Shown: one piece after another, positions 1-7,941 of the stretch | How the letters are laid out: the number at the start of each line of letters is the position of its first letter | Position numbering within the stretch: position 1 is the first letter of the stretch | Assembly: GCA_018825985.1 (NCBI GenBank) | Contig: JAHKAP010000010.1 | Span: forward strand, 1-34,988 | DNA from: Candidatus Omnitrophota bacterium | GTDB taxonomy: Bacteria; Omnitrophota; Gorgyraeia; Gygaellales; Profunditerraquicolaceae | Reading direction: 5' to 3' | Length of the DNA: 34,988 nt | Notes under the pieces: model-generated | Database searches by the model: none | The model's input: only the letters and a program-made list of their open reading frames with translations | Told to the model about the DNA's origin: nothing | Translations under genes and position numbers: made by a program

Positions 1-2
1 CT

Positions 3-140
3 TGGCAGTTAGCCAAGGAGAAAAAACCTGATTTAGATAAACGGCTATTGATGACTCCTGCTGTTGACCTGGATTTACTGCTTAACTATTATCTTACTTT
101 TTTTGCTCAAGGGGGTAAGAATGTGTTGACCGATCCCTAA
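3..140 (+). CDS. 3' end of a plus-strand CDS (partial, truncated by the window edge), hypothetical
   Basis: Frame 3 reads WQLAKEKKPDLDKRLLMTPAVDLDLLLNYYLTFFAQGGKNVLTDP* with no internal stop; convergent with hcp. Confidence 0.5.
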   Translation, partial: WQLAKEKKPDLDKRLLMTPAVDLDLLLNYYLTFFAQGGKNVLTDP

Positions 141-194
141 ATTATAAGGAAATTTTAGCTTTAGAAGTAGCGGAATATACCCCTCTAATTCATA

Positions 195-1496
195 TTAGGA
201 ATGCTCGTTGCCGCTTAGCATATCCCGCATGTCCTGATAAGGAGTAGTTATGGGCTTGATTTTGAATTTATCCGCCAGCACATTGAGAACGCCGGGAGAT
301 ATAAAAGCCGGCAGGCTCGGCCCGATCCTGATATTGTGGACGTCCAGATATAATAAGGTTAGGAGGATTGCCACGGCTTTTTGCTCAAACCAAGATAGGA
401 CGAAAGACAGCGGCAGCTCATTTACTCCGCAGTTAAATACCTTTGCCAGAGCTAAGGCTACTTGTATAGCAGAATAGGCATTATTGCACTGACCGATATC
501 TATCAGCCTGGGAATGCCGTCTATGGCCCCAAAATCCATCTTGTTAAAACGGTACTTTCCGCAAGCCAGAGTTAGAATTACACAATCCTTAGGCACTTTC
601 TCGGAAAATTCAGTATAGTAATTTCTCCCTGGCTTTGCTCCGTCACAGCCGCCTACCAGAAAGAAATGTTTAATCTTGCCGGATTTGACCGCGTAAACGA
701 TCTTATCCGCGATCCCCAGGATGGCGCTGTGGTGGAAACCGGTGAGTATTTTTTTGCCCGGGGCTTCCGGTAACGATGGAAGCGATTTGGCCTTGCTGAT
801 CAAGAGAGAAAAATCCCGATTCTTTATATGGGTTGCTCCGGTTATTCCTGTAATCCCTACGGTAAATAACCTACCCAGATAGCTGTTGTCAGGCGGCGTG
901 AGCACGCAATTAGTAGTTGCCAGTATAGCTCCCGGAAAATCGTTAAATTCTTTTTTCTGCTCCTGCCAGGCATTCCCATAATTACCAGCCAGGTGTTTAA
1001 ACTTTCTTAATTGAGGATAGCTATGCGCGGGGAGCATCTCACTATGGGTATAGATATTTATACCTGTTCCTTGGGTCTGGACCAATAATTCATAGAGATC
1101 CAGTAAGTCATGGCCGGTAACTACTATACCGGGGCCAATTCTCGTCCCGGTATCAACTTCAACAGGCGTAGGATTGCCGAAACGGTCTGTATGGGCTTTA
1201 TCCAAAAGCTCCATAACTTTCAAATTGATCTTTCCGCATTCCAATACCATGTCAATATATTGGCCCAAGTCAAAACTCACGTTAGTAACGGTTTTAAATA
1301 AGGCCTGGTGCATAAACGCGTCAACATCGTCATCTTTAGCCCCCAGTTCCCGGGCATGATAAGCGTAGGCCGCGATACCTTTTAATCCAAACAAAAGAAT
1401 ATCCTGAAGGCTCTGGATATTCTCATCCTTACCACAAACTCCGGATTTAACACAACCTGTGCCGCCTGCTGTTTGCTCGCATTGATAACAAAACAT
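195..1496 (-). CDS. hcp: Hydroxylamine reductase / hybrid cluster protein, short (class III-like) form
   Basis: N-terminal MFCYQCEQTAGGTGCVKSGVCG (CX2CX8CX5C), plus THSE, TTNC, GGCDG, LACGKYRF and IGQCNN cluster-ligand motifs; ATG at 1496 preferred because AAGGGGGC lies just upstream (the ORF track extends to 1514). Confidence 0.93.
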   Translation of the reverse strand: MFCYQCEQTAGGTGCVKSGVCGKDENIQSLQDILLFGLKGIAAYAYHARELGAKDDDVDAFMHQALFKTVTNVSFDLGQYIDMVLECGKINLKVMELLDKAHTDRFGNPTPVEVDTGTRIGPGIVVTGHDLLDLYELLVQTQGTGINIYTHSEMLPAHSYPQLRKFKHLAGNYGNAWQEQKKEFNDFPGAILATTNCVLTPPDNSYLGRLFTVGITGITGATHIKNRDFSLLISKAKSLPSLPEAPGKKILTGFHHSAILGIADKIVYAVKSGKIKHFFLVGGCDGAKPGRNYYTEFSEKVPKDCVILTLACGKYRFNKMDFGAIDGIPRLIDIGQCNNAYSAIQVALALAKVFNCGVNELPLSFVLSWFEQKAVAILLTLLYLDVHNIRIGPSLPAFISPGVLNVLADKFKIKPITTPYQDMRDMLSGNEHS

Positions 1497-1542
1497 ATCT
1501 GCCCCCTTTTTCATATAACAATTATTTTATTTAACCTTTGTA

Positions 1543-1570
1543 ATGATACCATAGTAGTGTCATTTGTCAA
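1543..1570 (-). promoter_or_regulatory. Putative hcp promoter with palindromic operator
   Basis: Minus strand TTGACA (1565-1570) - 16 nt - TATCAT (1543-1548); ATGACAC-N7-GTATCAT imperfect palindrome at 1543-1563 overlaps the spacer and -10. Confidence 0.5.
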
Positions 1571-1639
1571 GCAATATTATCCTATCGGCTTTTAATCGCC
1601 CCACTGTCCCGATCATATCGGAAACAGTTTCCTTCTTTT

Positions 1640-3082
1640 TTAGGAGATGTTGACGTCTTCCATGTGTAAAGCAGGATTGGACACCAGATTGACCCGGGTG
1701 CGAAATCTGCGCTCAACAAAACGCAGGGCGCTTTGATTATCTTTGGAGATCTCGGTGATGACCGCCGGATTTAAAGACAGGTTAACTTCTCTTGTAGGCT
1801 TAATTTTAAGATAGCGCTTTAATTCTTTTAAAGCATAAATAGACATGGTTACCGGAGATTTAACCTTGGCCCTACCCTGACAATAAGGACAGGTCTGATA
1901 AGAGAGTGAGGCCACGGTATTATGGATCCGCTCCCTGGTCATTTCAACCACGCCAAACTTAGAGATCCCTAATATGTCGTATTTAGCCCGGTCAGTACTT
2001 AATGCGTTCTTTAGGGTATTTAAAACCTCGCGGCGATGGCTTTCTCTCTCCATATCGATAAAATCAATAACAATTATACCGCCCAAATCCCGCAATTTCA
2101 ACTGGTGGGCTGCCTCAACTGCTGCCTCGCAATTAACTTTAAAAGCCATATCTTCCTGGCCAAGGTTGCGTTTAAATCCGCCGCTATTAACATCAATGAC
2201 CACTAAACCTTCGGTAGGCTCAATAATAATGTAGGCTTTAGATTTAAGGTAAACCTTGTTCTCAAAGGTCCTGAGGATCTGCCGCTCAACATCTTTGTCC
2301 TCAAACAAATCGTCGCCGCGGTAAAATTCAACTTTGCGCGAAAGTTGACGCTCGAAGGTCCGGATAAAATTCACGATCCGGTAATAGTCGGCTTTTGAAT
2401 CAACCACCAGTTTGGAAACATCCGCGCCAAAAGAATCCCTGACTGCCCTTAACACCAAATCATATTCCTCATAAACCAGGCTGGGGGCTTTCTGCCTTTT
2501 AGCTATCTTTTCCAGCCTTGCCCAGGTCTTAATCAAAAAGGACGCGTCTTTCCATAATTCCTGCTTGGATCTGCCGCAGGCCGCTGTCCGGACAATAAAA
2601 CTTATACCCTTAGGAAACTTCAACTCAGCAAGTATCTGTCTGAGGCGCTTTCTTTCAACATCGTCTTCAATCCTGCGGGATACTCCGGACTGGGCATTTA
2701 AAGGCATAAGCACCAGGTATCTTCCGGCTATACCGATCTCAGAAGATAAGCGCGGGCCTTTTGTACCGAATGATTCTTTGACCACCTGGACCAGCACCTC
2801 TTCGCCTTTTTTCACTTCCCTGGGCTTGGAGTGAGGCGTATCCAAAGTCTCAAAAGCATTCTCGATCTCAGAAAGATAAAGAAATCCGTTCTTGGGTAAA
2901 CCTATATCGACGAACGCTCCGCCGATAGACTGAATAATAGCCTCAATCTTACCCTTATATATATTGCCGACTATGGTCTTATCCTGAGGCCGCTCGATAT
3001 AGAACTCTTCCATCCGGCCGTCGTCAACGACAGCTACTCGCCTTTCTCTTGGGTCCGCATTAATCAATATTTCTCTTGCCAT
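1640..3082 (-). CDS. rng: Ribonuclease E/G family protein
   Basis: S1-like N-terminus (GNIYKGKIEAIIQSIGGAFVDIGLPKNGFL), VVIDVNSGG, CPYCQGRAKVKS zinc-link motif. Confidence 0.93.
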   Translation of the reverse strand: MAREILINADPRERRVAVVDDGRMEEFYIERPQDKTIVGNIYKGKIEAIIQSIGGAFVDIGLPKNGFLYLSEIENAFETLDTPHSKPREVKKGEEVLVQVVKESFGTKGPRLSSEIGIAGRYLVLMPLNAQSGVSRRIEDDVERKRLRQILAELKFPKGISFIVRTAACGRSKQELWKDASFLIKTWARLEKIAKRQKAPSLVYEEYDLVLRAVRDSFGADVSKLVVDSKADYYRIVNFIRTFERQLSRKVEFYRGDDLFEDKDVERQILRTFENKVYLKSKAYIIIEPTEGLVVIDVNSGGFKRNLGQEDMAFKVNCEAAVEAAHQLKLRDLGGIIVIDFIDMERESHRREVLNTLKNALSTDRAKYDILGISKFGVVEMTRERIHNTVASLSYQTCPYCQGRAKVKSPVTMSIYALKELKRYLKIKPTREVNLSLNPAVITEISKDNQSALRFVERRFRTRVNLVSNPALHMEDVNIS

Positions 3083-3109
3083 TTTAATTTAATACCTAAT
3101 CCTTTCTTT

Positions 3110-3193
3110 AACACGGATTTTCGCAGATTTTTTTACGGATTCCCACGGATTATCCGTGATGATCCGTTATTTTATCCGAGTACATCCGTGTTC
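3110..3193. repeat. ACGGAT-type nested palindromic intergenic repeat
   Basis: Outer arms AACACGGAT/ATCCGTGTT, inner perfect CACGGATTATCCGTG, intermediate ACGGAT/ATCCGT arms. Confidence 0.75.
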
Positions 3194-3491
3194 AAAATAT
3201 ACTCGCTTTCTTAATTGTAATCCCTTCCGGGAGCTGTTGTTCAAGCTTCTGTTGGAATTCTTTTGGGTTAATAAATTCTTTTAGCGTGACTGCCGCTTCT
3301 TCATTGTCGCTTTCCACGCCCAGCTTCAGCGCCCTTTTAAGGCTCAGCTTGGGATGAGGATTAAAACCTTCGCTTATTTTTACCGGCAGGTCCGCCCGGC
3401 GCAGGGCCCGCATAAATAAACGCATTAAATCCAGATGTGAGATATAACGCATTGCCCCGGCCTTGCCGAATGTAAAATTCATCTTTAACAT
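3192..3491 (-). CDS. DUF2344 / radical SAM-associated (TIGR03936-like) protein, apparently C-terminally truncated
   Basis: RYISHLDLMRLFMRALRRADLPVKISEGFNPHPKLSLKRALKLGVES is the DUF2344 N-terminal signature; stop codon abuts the ACGGAT repeat. Confidence 0.75.
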   Translation of the reverse strand: MLKMNFTFGKAGAMRYISHLDLMRLFMRALRRADLPVKISEGFNPHPKLSLKRALKLGVESDNEEAAVTLKEFINPKEFQQKLEQQLPEGITIKKASIF

Positions 3492-3493
3492 AT

Positions 3494-3904
3494 TTATTTA
3501 ACGCAAGTTTCCTTAACCAACGCTCCTCCGGTAGTAATAGTGAAAGATTGGATGCCGGTTATTTTGCAGTTTGAGGGAGTGGCCGAGCAAGTATAGCCTA
3601 AAGGATCCAGGCGCGGGCAGCTGTAGACATAACCCTTATAAGAGGGCTTATCGGTATAACCTTTATCCAGATACGACGGATAAGTGGCAAACAAATACGA
3701 AAACTGATCCGGATAGGCATTCTTATTATCCTTGGCATAATTCTCCAGGGCGGTTGAAATCGACTTTAAAGTCGATTGGGCGCTGGATTCATTATGGACA
3801 ATACTTAGTTTAATGATCTGCGTGATGGTCAGCCTCAAAAGTAAAGCTACCACGGCAATAATTATCATTATAATTACAAAACTGCGTCCTTTTTTATTTT
3901 TCAT
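3494..3904 (-). CDS. Pilin/pseudopilin-like protein
   Basis: Short basic N-terminus, hydrophobic helix, then AQSTLKSISTALENYAKDNKNAYP and paired cysteines; canonical GFTLIE is degenerate. Confidence 0.55.
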   Translation of the reverse strand: MKNKKGRSFVIIMIIIAVVALLLRLTITQIIKLSIVHNESSAQSTLKSISTALENYAKDNKNAYPDQFSYLFATYPSYLDKGYTDKPSYKGYVYSCPRLDPLGYTCSATPSNCKITGIQSFTITTGGALVKETCVK

Positions 3905-3917
3905 TTCAATCTTTCCC

Positions 3918-4023
3918 GAAATGGGGTCAGAATTATTTTCTTCGAAATGGGGTCAGAATTATTTTTTTTATACTTTTGCAATTAAAAAATAATTCTGACC
4001 CCATTTCTTTTGACCCCATTTCA
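3918..4023. repeat. REP-like inverted repeat, GGGGTCAGAATTATT type
   Basis: GAAATGGGGTCAGAATTATTTT twice, then AAAAAATAATTCTGACCCCATTTC and a second TGACCCCATTTC. Confidence 0.85.
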
Positions 4024-5334
4024 TTATAATCTATGGATCTTTTTGTTTTCAATGCCCTTATAAACATTACGGCTGTCAAAGATTACCCTGGAGTTCTCTA
4101 AAATCATTCCGTAATCAACATTAGTATGGTCAGTAGCTATGATCGCGCAATCAAAACCATTCAGCTTCCCGGATTTCAAATCCACTGACTTCAAATTTAT
4201 ATCCTTGAATTGAAGATAAGGTATCAAAGGATCGTAATAAGCCACCGAACCAGCCTCTTTCTTTAAAATCTCAATTATATCCAAAGGAGGCGATTGCCTT
4301 AAGTCCTTGATATCTTTCTTATAGGTAGCTCCGATAACCAAAATTTTAGCCTGGTTTAATTTTACCCCTTTCTGATTTAGTATCTCCTTGACCCTGCCTA
4401 CCACATAAACCGGCATATGCCGGATAACCCCGGATGCCAGTTTGATAAAACTGGACTTAAACCCGAATTTTTTAGCTTTCCAGTATAAATAAAGCGGATC
4501 CTTAGGTATACAGTGGCCGCCCACGCCGGGTCCGGGATAAAAAGGCATAAAACCAAAAGGCTTGGTTTTAGCCGCATCGACAACCTCCCAGATATCGATG
4601 TTCATCTTATTGGCCATCATAGCCATCTCATCGATCAGTCCGATATTGATCAGACGAAAAGTATTTTCCAGCAATTTCACTGTCTCGGCTACTCTAGGAG
4701 ATGAAACCGGAACTACTTGTTTTACGATCGACCCGTAAACTAACGCGCCCAAACGCGTAGCCTTAAGGGTAACTCCTCCGATCACCTTAGGGATCTTGTT
4801 TACCGGATATTTTAGATTACCCGGATCGATCCTCTCCGGAGAAAAACAAAGATAGAAATCTTTACCGTGCTTACGTCCATGTACCTCTAACAAAGGCAAA
4901 ATAACTTCTTCGGTAGTCCCGGGATAAGTAGTACTTTCCAGGATAACCAGGCAATCTTTCTTAAAATGTTCGGATATACCTTTAACCGCGCTTTTGATAA
5001 AAGATATATTCGGATGATTTTTTCTTTTTAATGGAGTAGGCACACAGATAAGTATAGCGTCGATATTCTTTAAAGAACTAAACCCGGATTCAGCCCTAAA
5101 TTTACCATTTTTAATAATTTCCCGCAGATCGCTGGTCGGGACATCGGTGATATAAGATTTCTTTTGGGAGATCCAGGCTATTCTATCTTTATCCACATCT
5201 ATTCCTAAGACTGAGAACCCTTTTTTAGCGAATTCTACAGCCAGGGGCAAGCCTACATAACCCAAGCCCACCACTGCGATCTTAAGTTTCTTACGAATGA
5301 TCATTTGTTTAAAACAACTGGCGAAATCTTTCAT
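4024..5334 (-). CDS. Nucleotide sugar dehydrogenase (UDP-N-acetyl-hexosamine 6-dehydrogenase, WbpA/WecC-like)
   Basis: KIAVVGLGYVGLPLAVEFAKKG Rossmann motif, ESTTYPGTTEE, GPGVGGHCIPKDP active site. Confidence 0.92.
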   Translation of the reverse strand: MKDFASCFKQMIIRKKLKIAVVGLGYVGLPLAVEFAKKGFSVLGIDVDKDRIAWISQKKSYITDVPTSDLREIIKNGKFRAESGFSSLKNIDAILICVPTPLKRKNHPNISFIKSAVKGISEHFKKDCLVILESTTYPGTTEEVILPLLEVHGRKHGKDFYLCFSPERIDPGNLKYPVNKIPKVIGGVTLKATRLGALVYGSIVKQVVPVSSPRVAETVKLLENTFRLINIGLIDEMAMMANKMNIDIWEVVDAAKTKPFGFMPFYPGPGVGGHCIPKDPLYLYWKAKKFGFKSSFIKLASGVIRHMPVYVVGRVKEILNQKGVKLNQAKILVIGATYKKDIKDLRQSPPLDIIEILKKEAGSVAYYDPLIPYLQFKDINLKSVDLKSGKLNGFDCAIIATDHTNVDYGMILENSRVIFDSRNVYKGIENKKIHRL

Positions 5335-5351
5335 GTTTAAATTGCAGCCTC

Positions 5352-7589
5352 CTAATAGGATTGAGACCCGGCCTTAGGCTTATTATAGCTCTGATCAAAA
5401 TTAATCGCCATTTCCGGGAAGGCTTTTAGTTTAAAAACAAACCAGACAGTCGCGCCTTCTCCTACCCTTACATTATAGGTAAACTCAAAAAGCCAACAAT
5501 GTAAATCCCTGGATATAGTATATTCCTGTTCCCTTAAGCCAGCCTTTCTCTCGTATGGCGCTGAGTCATATAGCTGATACCTTTCATAAACCTTGAATTT
5601 CCATTTTGGGGTCAGCCTCCATTCCGCGCTCGAGGTAAATTCATTACTGCCTTTACGGTTGAAACGCTGGCCAAAACCTATAGTCCTTTCAACTCCGAAG
5701 TTAAAACCTATATCATAATTAAAGATCGAAAGTTTATTGTAATTTGGGCTGCTGCGATCGGAACGATAATATGTAGAATCAGCGTCAAGGCTTAACCAGG
5801 AATACGGCCTGAGTTCCAAATCAAAGATTACGTCGGAAAAATTACTTCCCCTTTTTACTCCTGATTCCGGCTTAAGCAGGTAATTACTGTTGATCTTAAA
5901 ATTGGCTATATCCTCACCTTTAACCACGGTTGCCGCGGATTTCTTATCGACCTTAGTCCTTCTGGTCTGCAACTTATTGGATAATTCCAGGGCAATGGAA
6001 GAGCTGCTGGTATCGCCTCCCCCTCCGAATCTAAGTTTACTGGTAGGCATGGTTGAACCGTGATTATAAGAATAGCTGGCAGTGGGAGTGATAATATGCC
6101 GCAACCCGTTAATATTCAAATTCCATAAATTCGTATTAACATCAAATACCCGGTAGAACTTAGTGCTTAAGTCTGTGCCGGTAGAAAACATAGTCTCATA
6201 AGTATTGCCATAAATACCTTTATCATTTAAAGCCCATTGCTCGGAGATAAAAGGAGTAAAAGCGAAAATAAATACCCTGGAAGGCAGAGAAAACCTATTA
6301 GTGGTAGATAGTTTATTATAAGAAGTATCATTCCAGGAATCTGAAGGCACGGCGTTTTTATTATTATAACTTATAAAAGAACTGTCATCTTGAAAATAAA
6401 CCCAACTTTCGCCGATCTGACGGCTGGGAAGTGAGTATTTTATCTCCGGGAGCTTCTCTTCCTGGGTGTACCAGCGATTGGTCCTTTTCTGCATTAAAAC
6501 GTCGACGCTGGAATAATTGAAATTATGGTGCAGCAGAGCGTAAGATAAAGGCTGGGTGTCTTTCTCGTACTCCCTGGGAAAATAATCTTTCAGGATATTA
6601 TTATCCGTTCCGTAAATCGCCCGCCGGGAATCCACAATCTTATAATACTCGGAGATAAAATTTGTCCGGTCATCAATATTCCAATAATGCCGGTCCCTGA
6701 TAAAATACCTTTCAAATTTCCTCACCGGATAATCTTTCTCAGACAGGCTGCTGTCCCTTTGCTGGGTATAATAGAATTTCAAGTCGCCTTTACCAAAAAT
6801 CTGAGTATTGTAATTCGCGCCGAATCCTTGAGCATTACCCCACTTCTGACGATAATCCGCGTAAATCCTGCCGCTGAAATTATCGCTAAATTGATACCTC
6901 CAGGCGCTAAGTAAAAAATAACCCTCTTTTTTACCGTGGCCGGGAACTACCTGGACATGCATTAAGGGTTCTTTAAGGCTCTGGCTATATTTGGACAGAT
7001 AAGCCAAAGGCGCGTTATGCAGGAAAAAAATATTCTTGTAGGTCTGTATCTTGTCATCCGGGAATATATTTATCTTTTTTGACTTTATCCGGTAATGCGG
7101 CCGGTCAAAACTACAAGTGGTAAAATAACCGTTTAATCCCACATATTCCAGGTCGCTTATTTTCAAGACCTTTCTGGTCCGGCCGTAATAGGGATTAAAC
7201 CTGAACGTTGCGTTATAAACCGTCCCCTGTTTGGTATTAAAATTATAGAGCATTTTTGAACCTTCAACGCTGCCTCTTTCTTCATCAATCCTGACATGAC
7301 CTTCAGCCAACCCGTCCTTAGTCAGAGTATTTACGGTTATCTGGTCGCAGCTTAATTTAACATCCTTATAGGTTATATCCACTTTGCCTTTGGCTGTAAC
7401 CTCTTTATTATCGGAAGAATATTCCACAGTGTCGCCGTTTACCACTATCGGCCGGTCAACTGTTTTTTTCTCTATTTCCTCAGTTTCCGGGCCAACGGCT
7501 GTTTTATTTCCGGGGACCTCAGCAGCCAAAGAAATATTAAATAAACAAGTTAAAGCTAAGATTATTGATAAATAAATCCGCATGATCAT
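5352..7589 (-). CDS. lptD: LPS-assembly protein LptD (OstA-like)
   Basis: Signal peptide, OstA-like N-domain (VVNGDTVEYSSDNKEVTAKGKVDITYKDVKLSCDQI), long beta-strand-rich C-terminal barrel. Confidence 0.85.
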   Translation of the reverse strand: MIMRIYLSIILALTCLFNISLAAEVPGNKTAVGPETEEIEKKTVDRPIVVNGDTVEYSSDNKEVTAKGKVDITYKDVKLSCDQITVNTLTKDGLAEGHVRIDEERGSVEGSKMLYNFNTKQGTVYNATFRFNPYYGRTRKVLKISDLEYVGLNGYFTTCSFDRPHYRIKSKKINIFPDDKIQTYKNIFFLHNAPLAYLSKYSQSLKEPLMHVQVVPGHGKKEGYFLLSAWRYQFSDNFSGRIYADYRQKWGNAQGFGANYNTQIFGKGDLKFYYTQQRDSSLSEKDYPVRKFERYFIRDRHYWNIDDRTNFISEYYKIVDSRRAIYGTDNNILKDYFPREYEKDTQPLSYALLHHNFNYSSVDVLMQKRTNRWYTQEEKLPEIKYSLPSRQIGESWVYFQDDSSFISYNNKNAVPSDSWNDTSYNKLSTTNRFSLPSRVFIFAFTPFISEQWALNDKGIYGNTYETMFSTGTDLSTKFYRVFDVNTNLWNLNINGLRHIITPTASYSYNHGSTMPTSKLRFGGGGDTSSSSIALELSNKLQTRRTKVDKKSAATVVKGEDIANFKINSNYLLKPESGVKRGSNFSDVIFDLELRPYSWLSLDADSTYYRSDRSSPNYNKLSIFNYDIGFNFGVERTIGFGQRFNRKGSNEFTSSAEWRLTPKWKFKVYERYQLYDSAPYERKAGLREQEYTISRDLHCWLFEFTYNVRVGEGATVWFVFKLKAFPEMAINFDQSYNKPKAGSQSY

Positions 7590-7866
7590 TATTTGGGTAT
7601 TTTTTCGTAATCTTCTAAAAACCTCTGCGCGCCTATATCAGTCAGAGGGTGTTTGATCAATTGTTCAATAACCGCAAAAGGGCAAGTCACGATATCCGCC
7701 CCTATTTTAGCCGCATCCGCCACGTGCGTTGGGTTGCGCACTGAGGCTACGATTATTTCAGTCTTATAATTAGCATAAATCTGCTTAATATCAGCGATCA
7801 GGTCCATCCCCCGCTGGCTGCTTCTTTTATCTCTCTTATGCTCGCGGTATCGATAAAGATCTTCAT
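7589..7866 (-). pseudogene. Fructose-6-phosphate aldolase/transaldolase-like gene with internal deletion and frameshift
   Basis: ATG at 7866 gives [22 protein letters not shown]; another frame then gives [73 protein letters not shown]; the middle of the barrel is missing. Confidence 0.75.
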
Positions 7867-7939
7867 CCCGCACCTTCCTTCTTATTCATAAATCTAATAA
7901 CTTTTATTTAATAATTATTGAATCTCTGGAAGGTGCGGG
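7867..7939 (-). promoter_or_regulatory. Long-loop hairpin between ROK kinase and the FSA-like start, covering the Shine-Dalgarno
   Basis: CCCGCACCTTCC (7867-7878) and GGAAGGTGCGGG (7928-7939) are perfectly complementary, 12-bp stem with 49-nt loop. Confidence 0.6.
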
Positions 7940-7941
7940 GT

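Noticed and set aside
7867-7873. GTG start of the 94-aa ORF at 7589-7873
   Set aside because: Its first ~20 residues ([21 protein letters not shown]) are the out-of-frame reading of the true FSA N-terminus [18 protein letters not shown].
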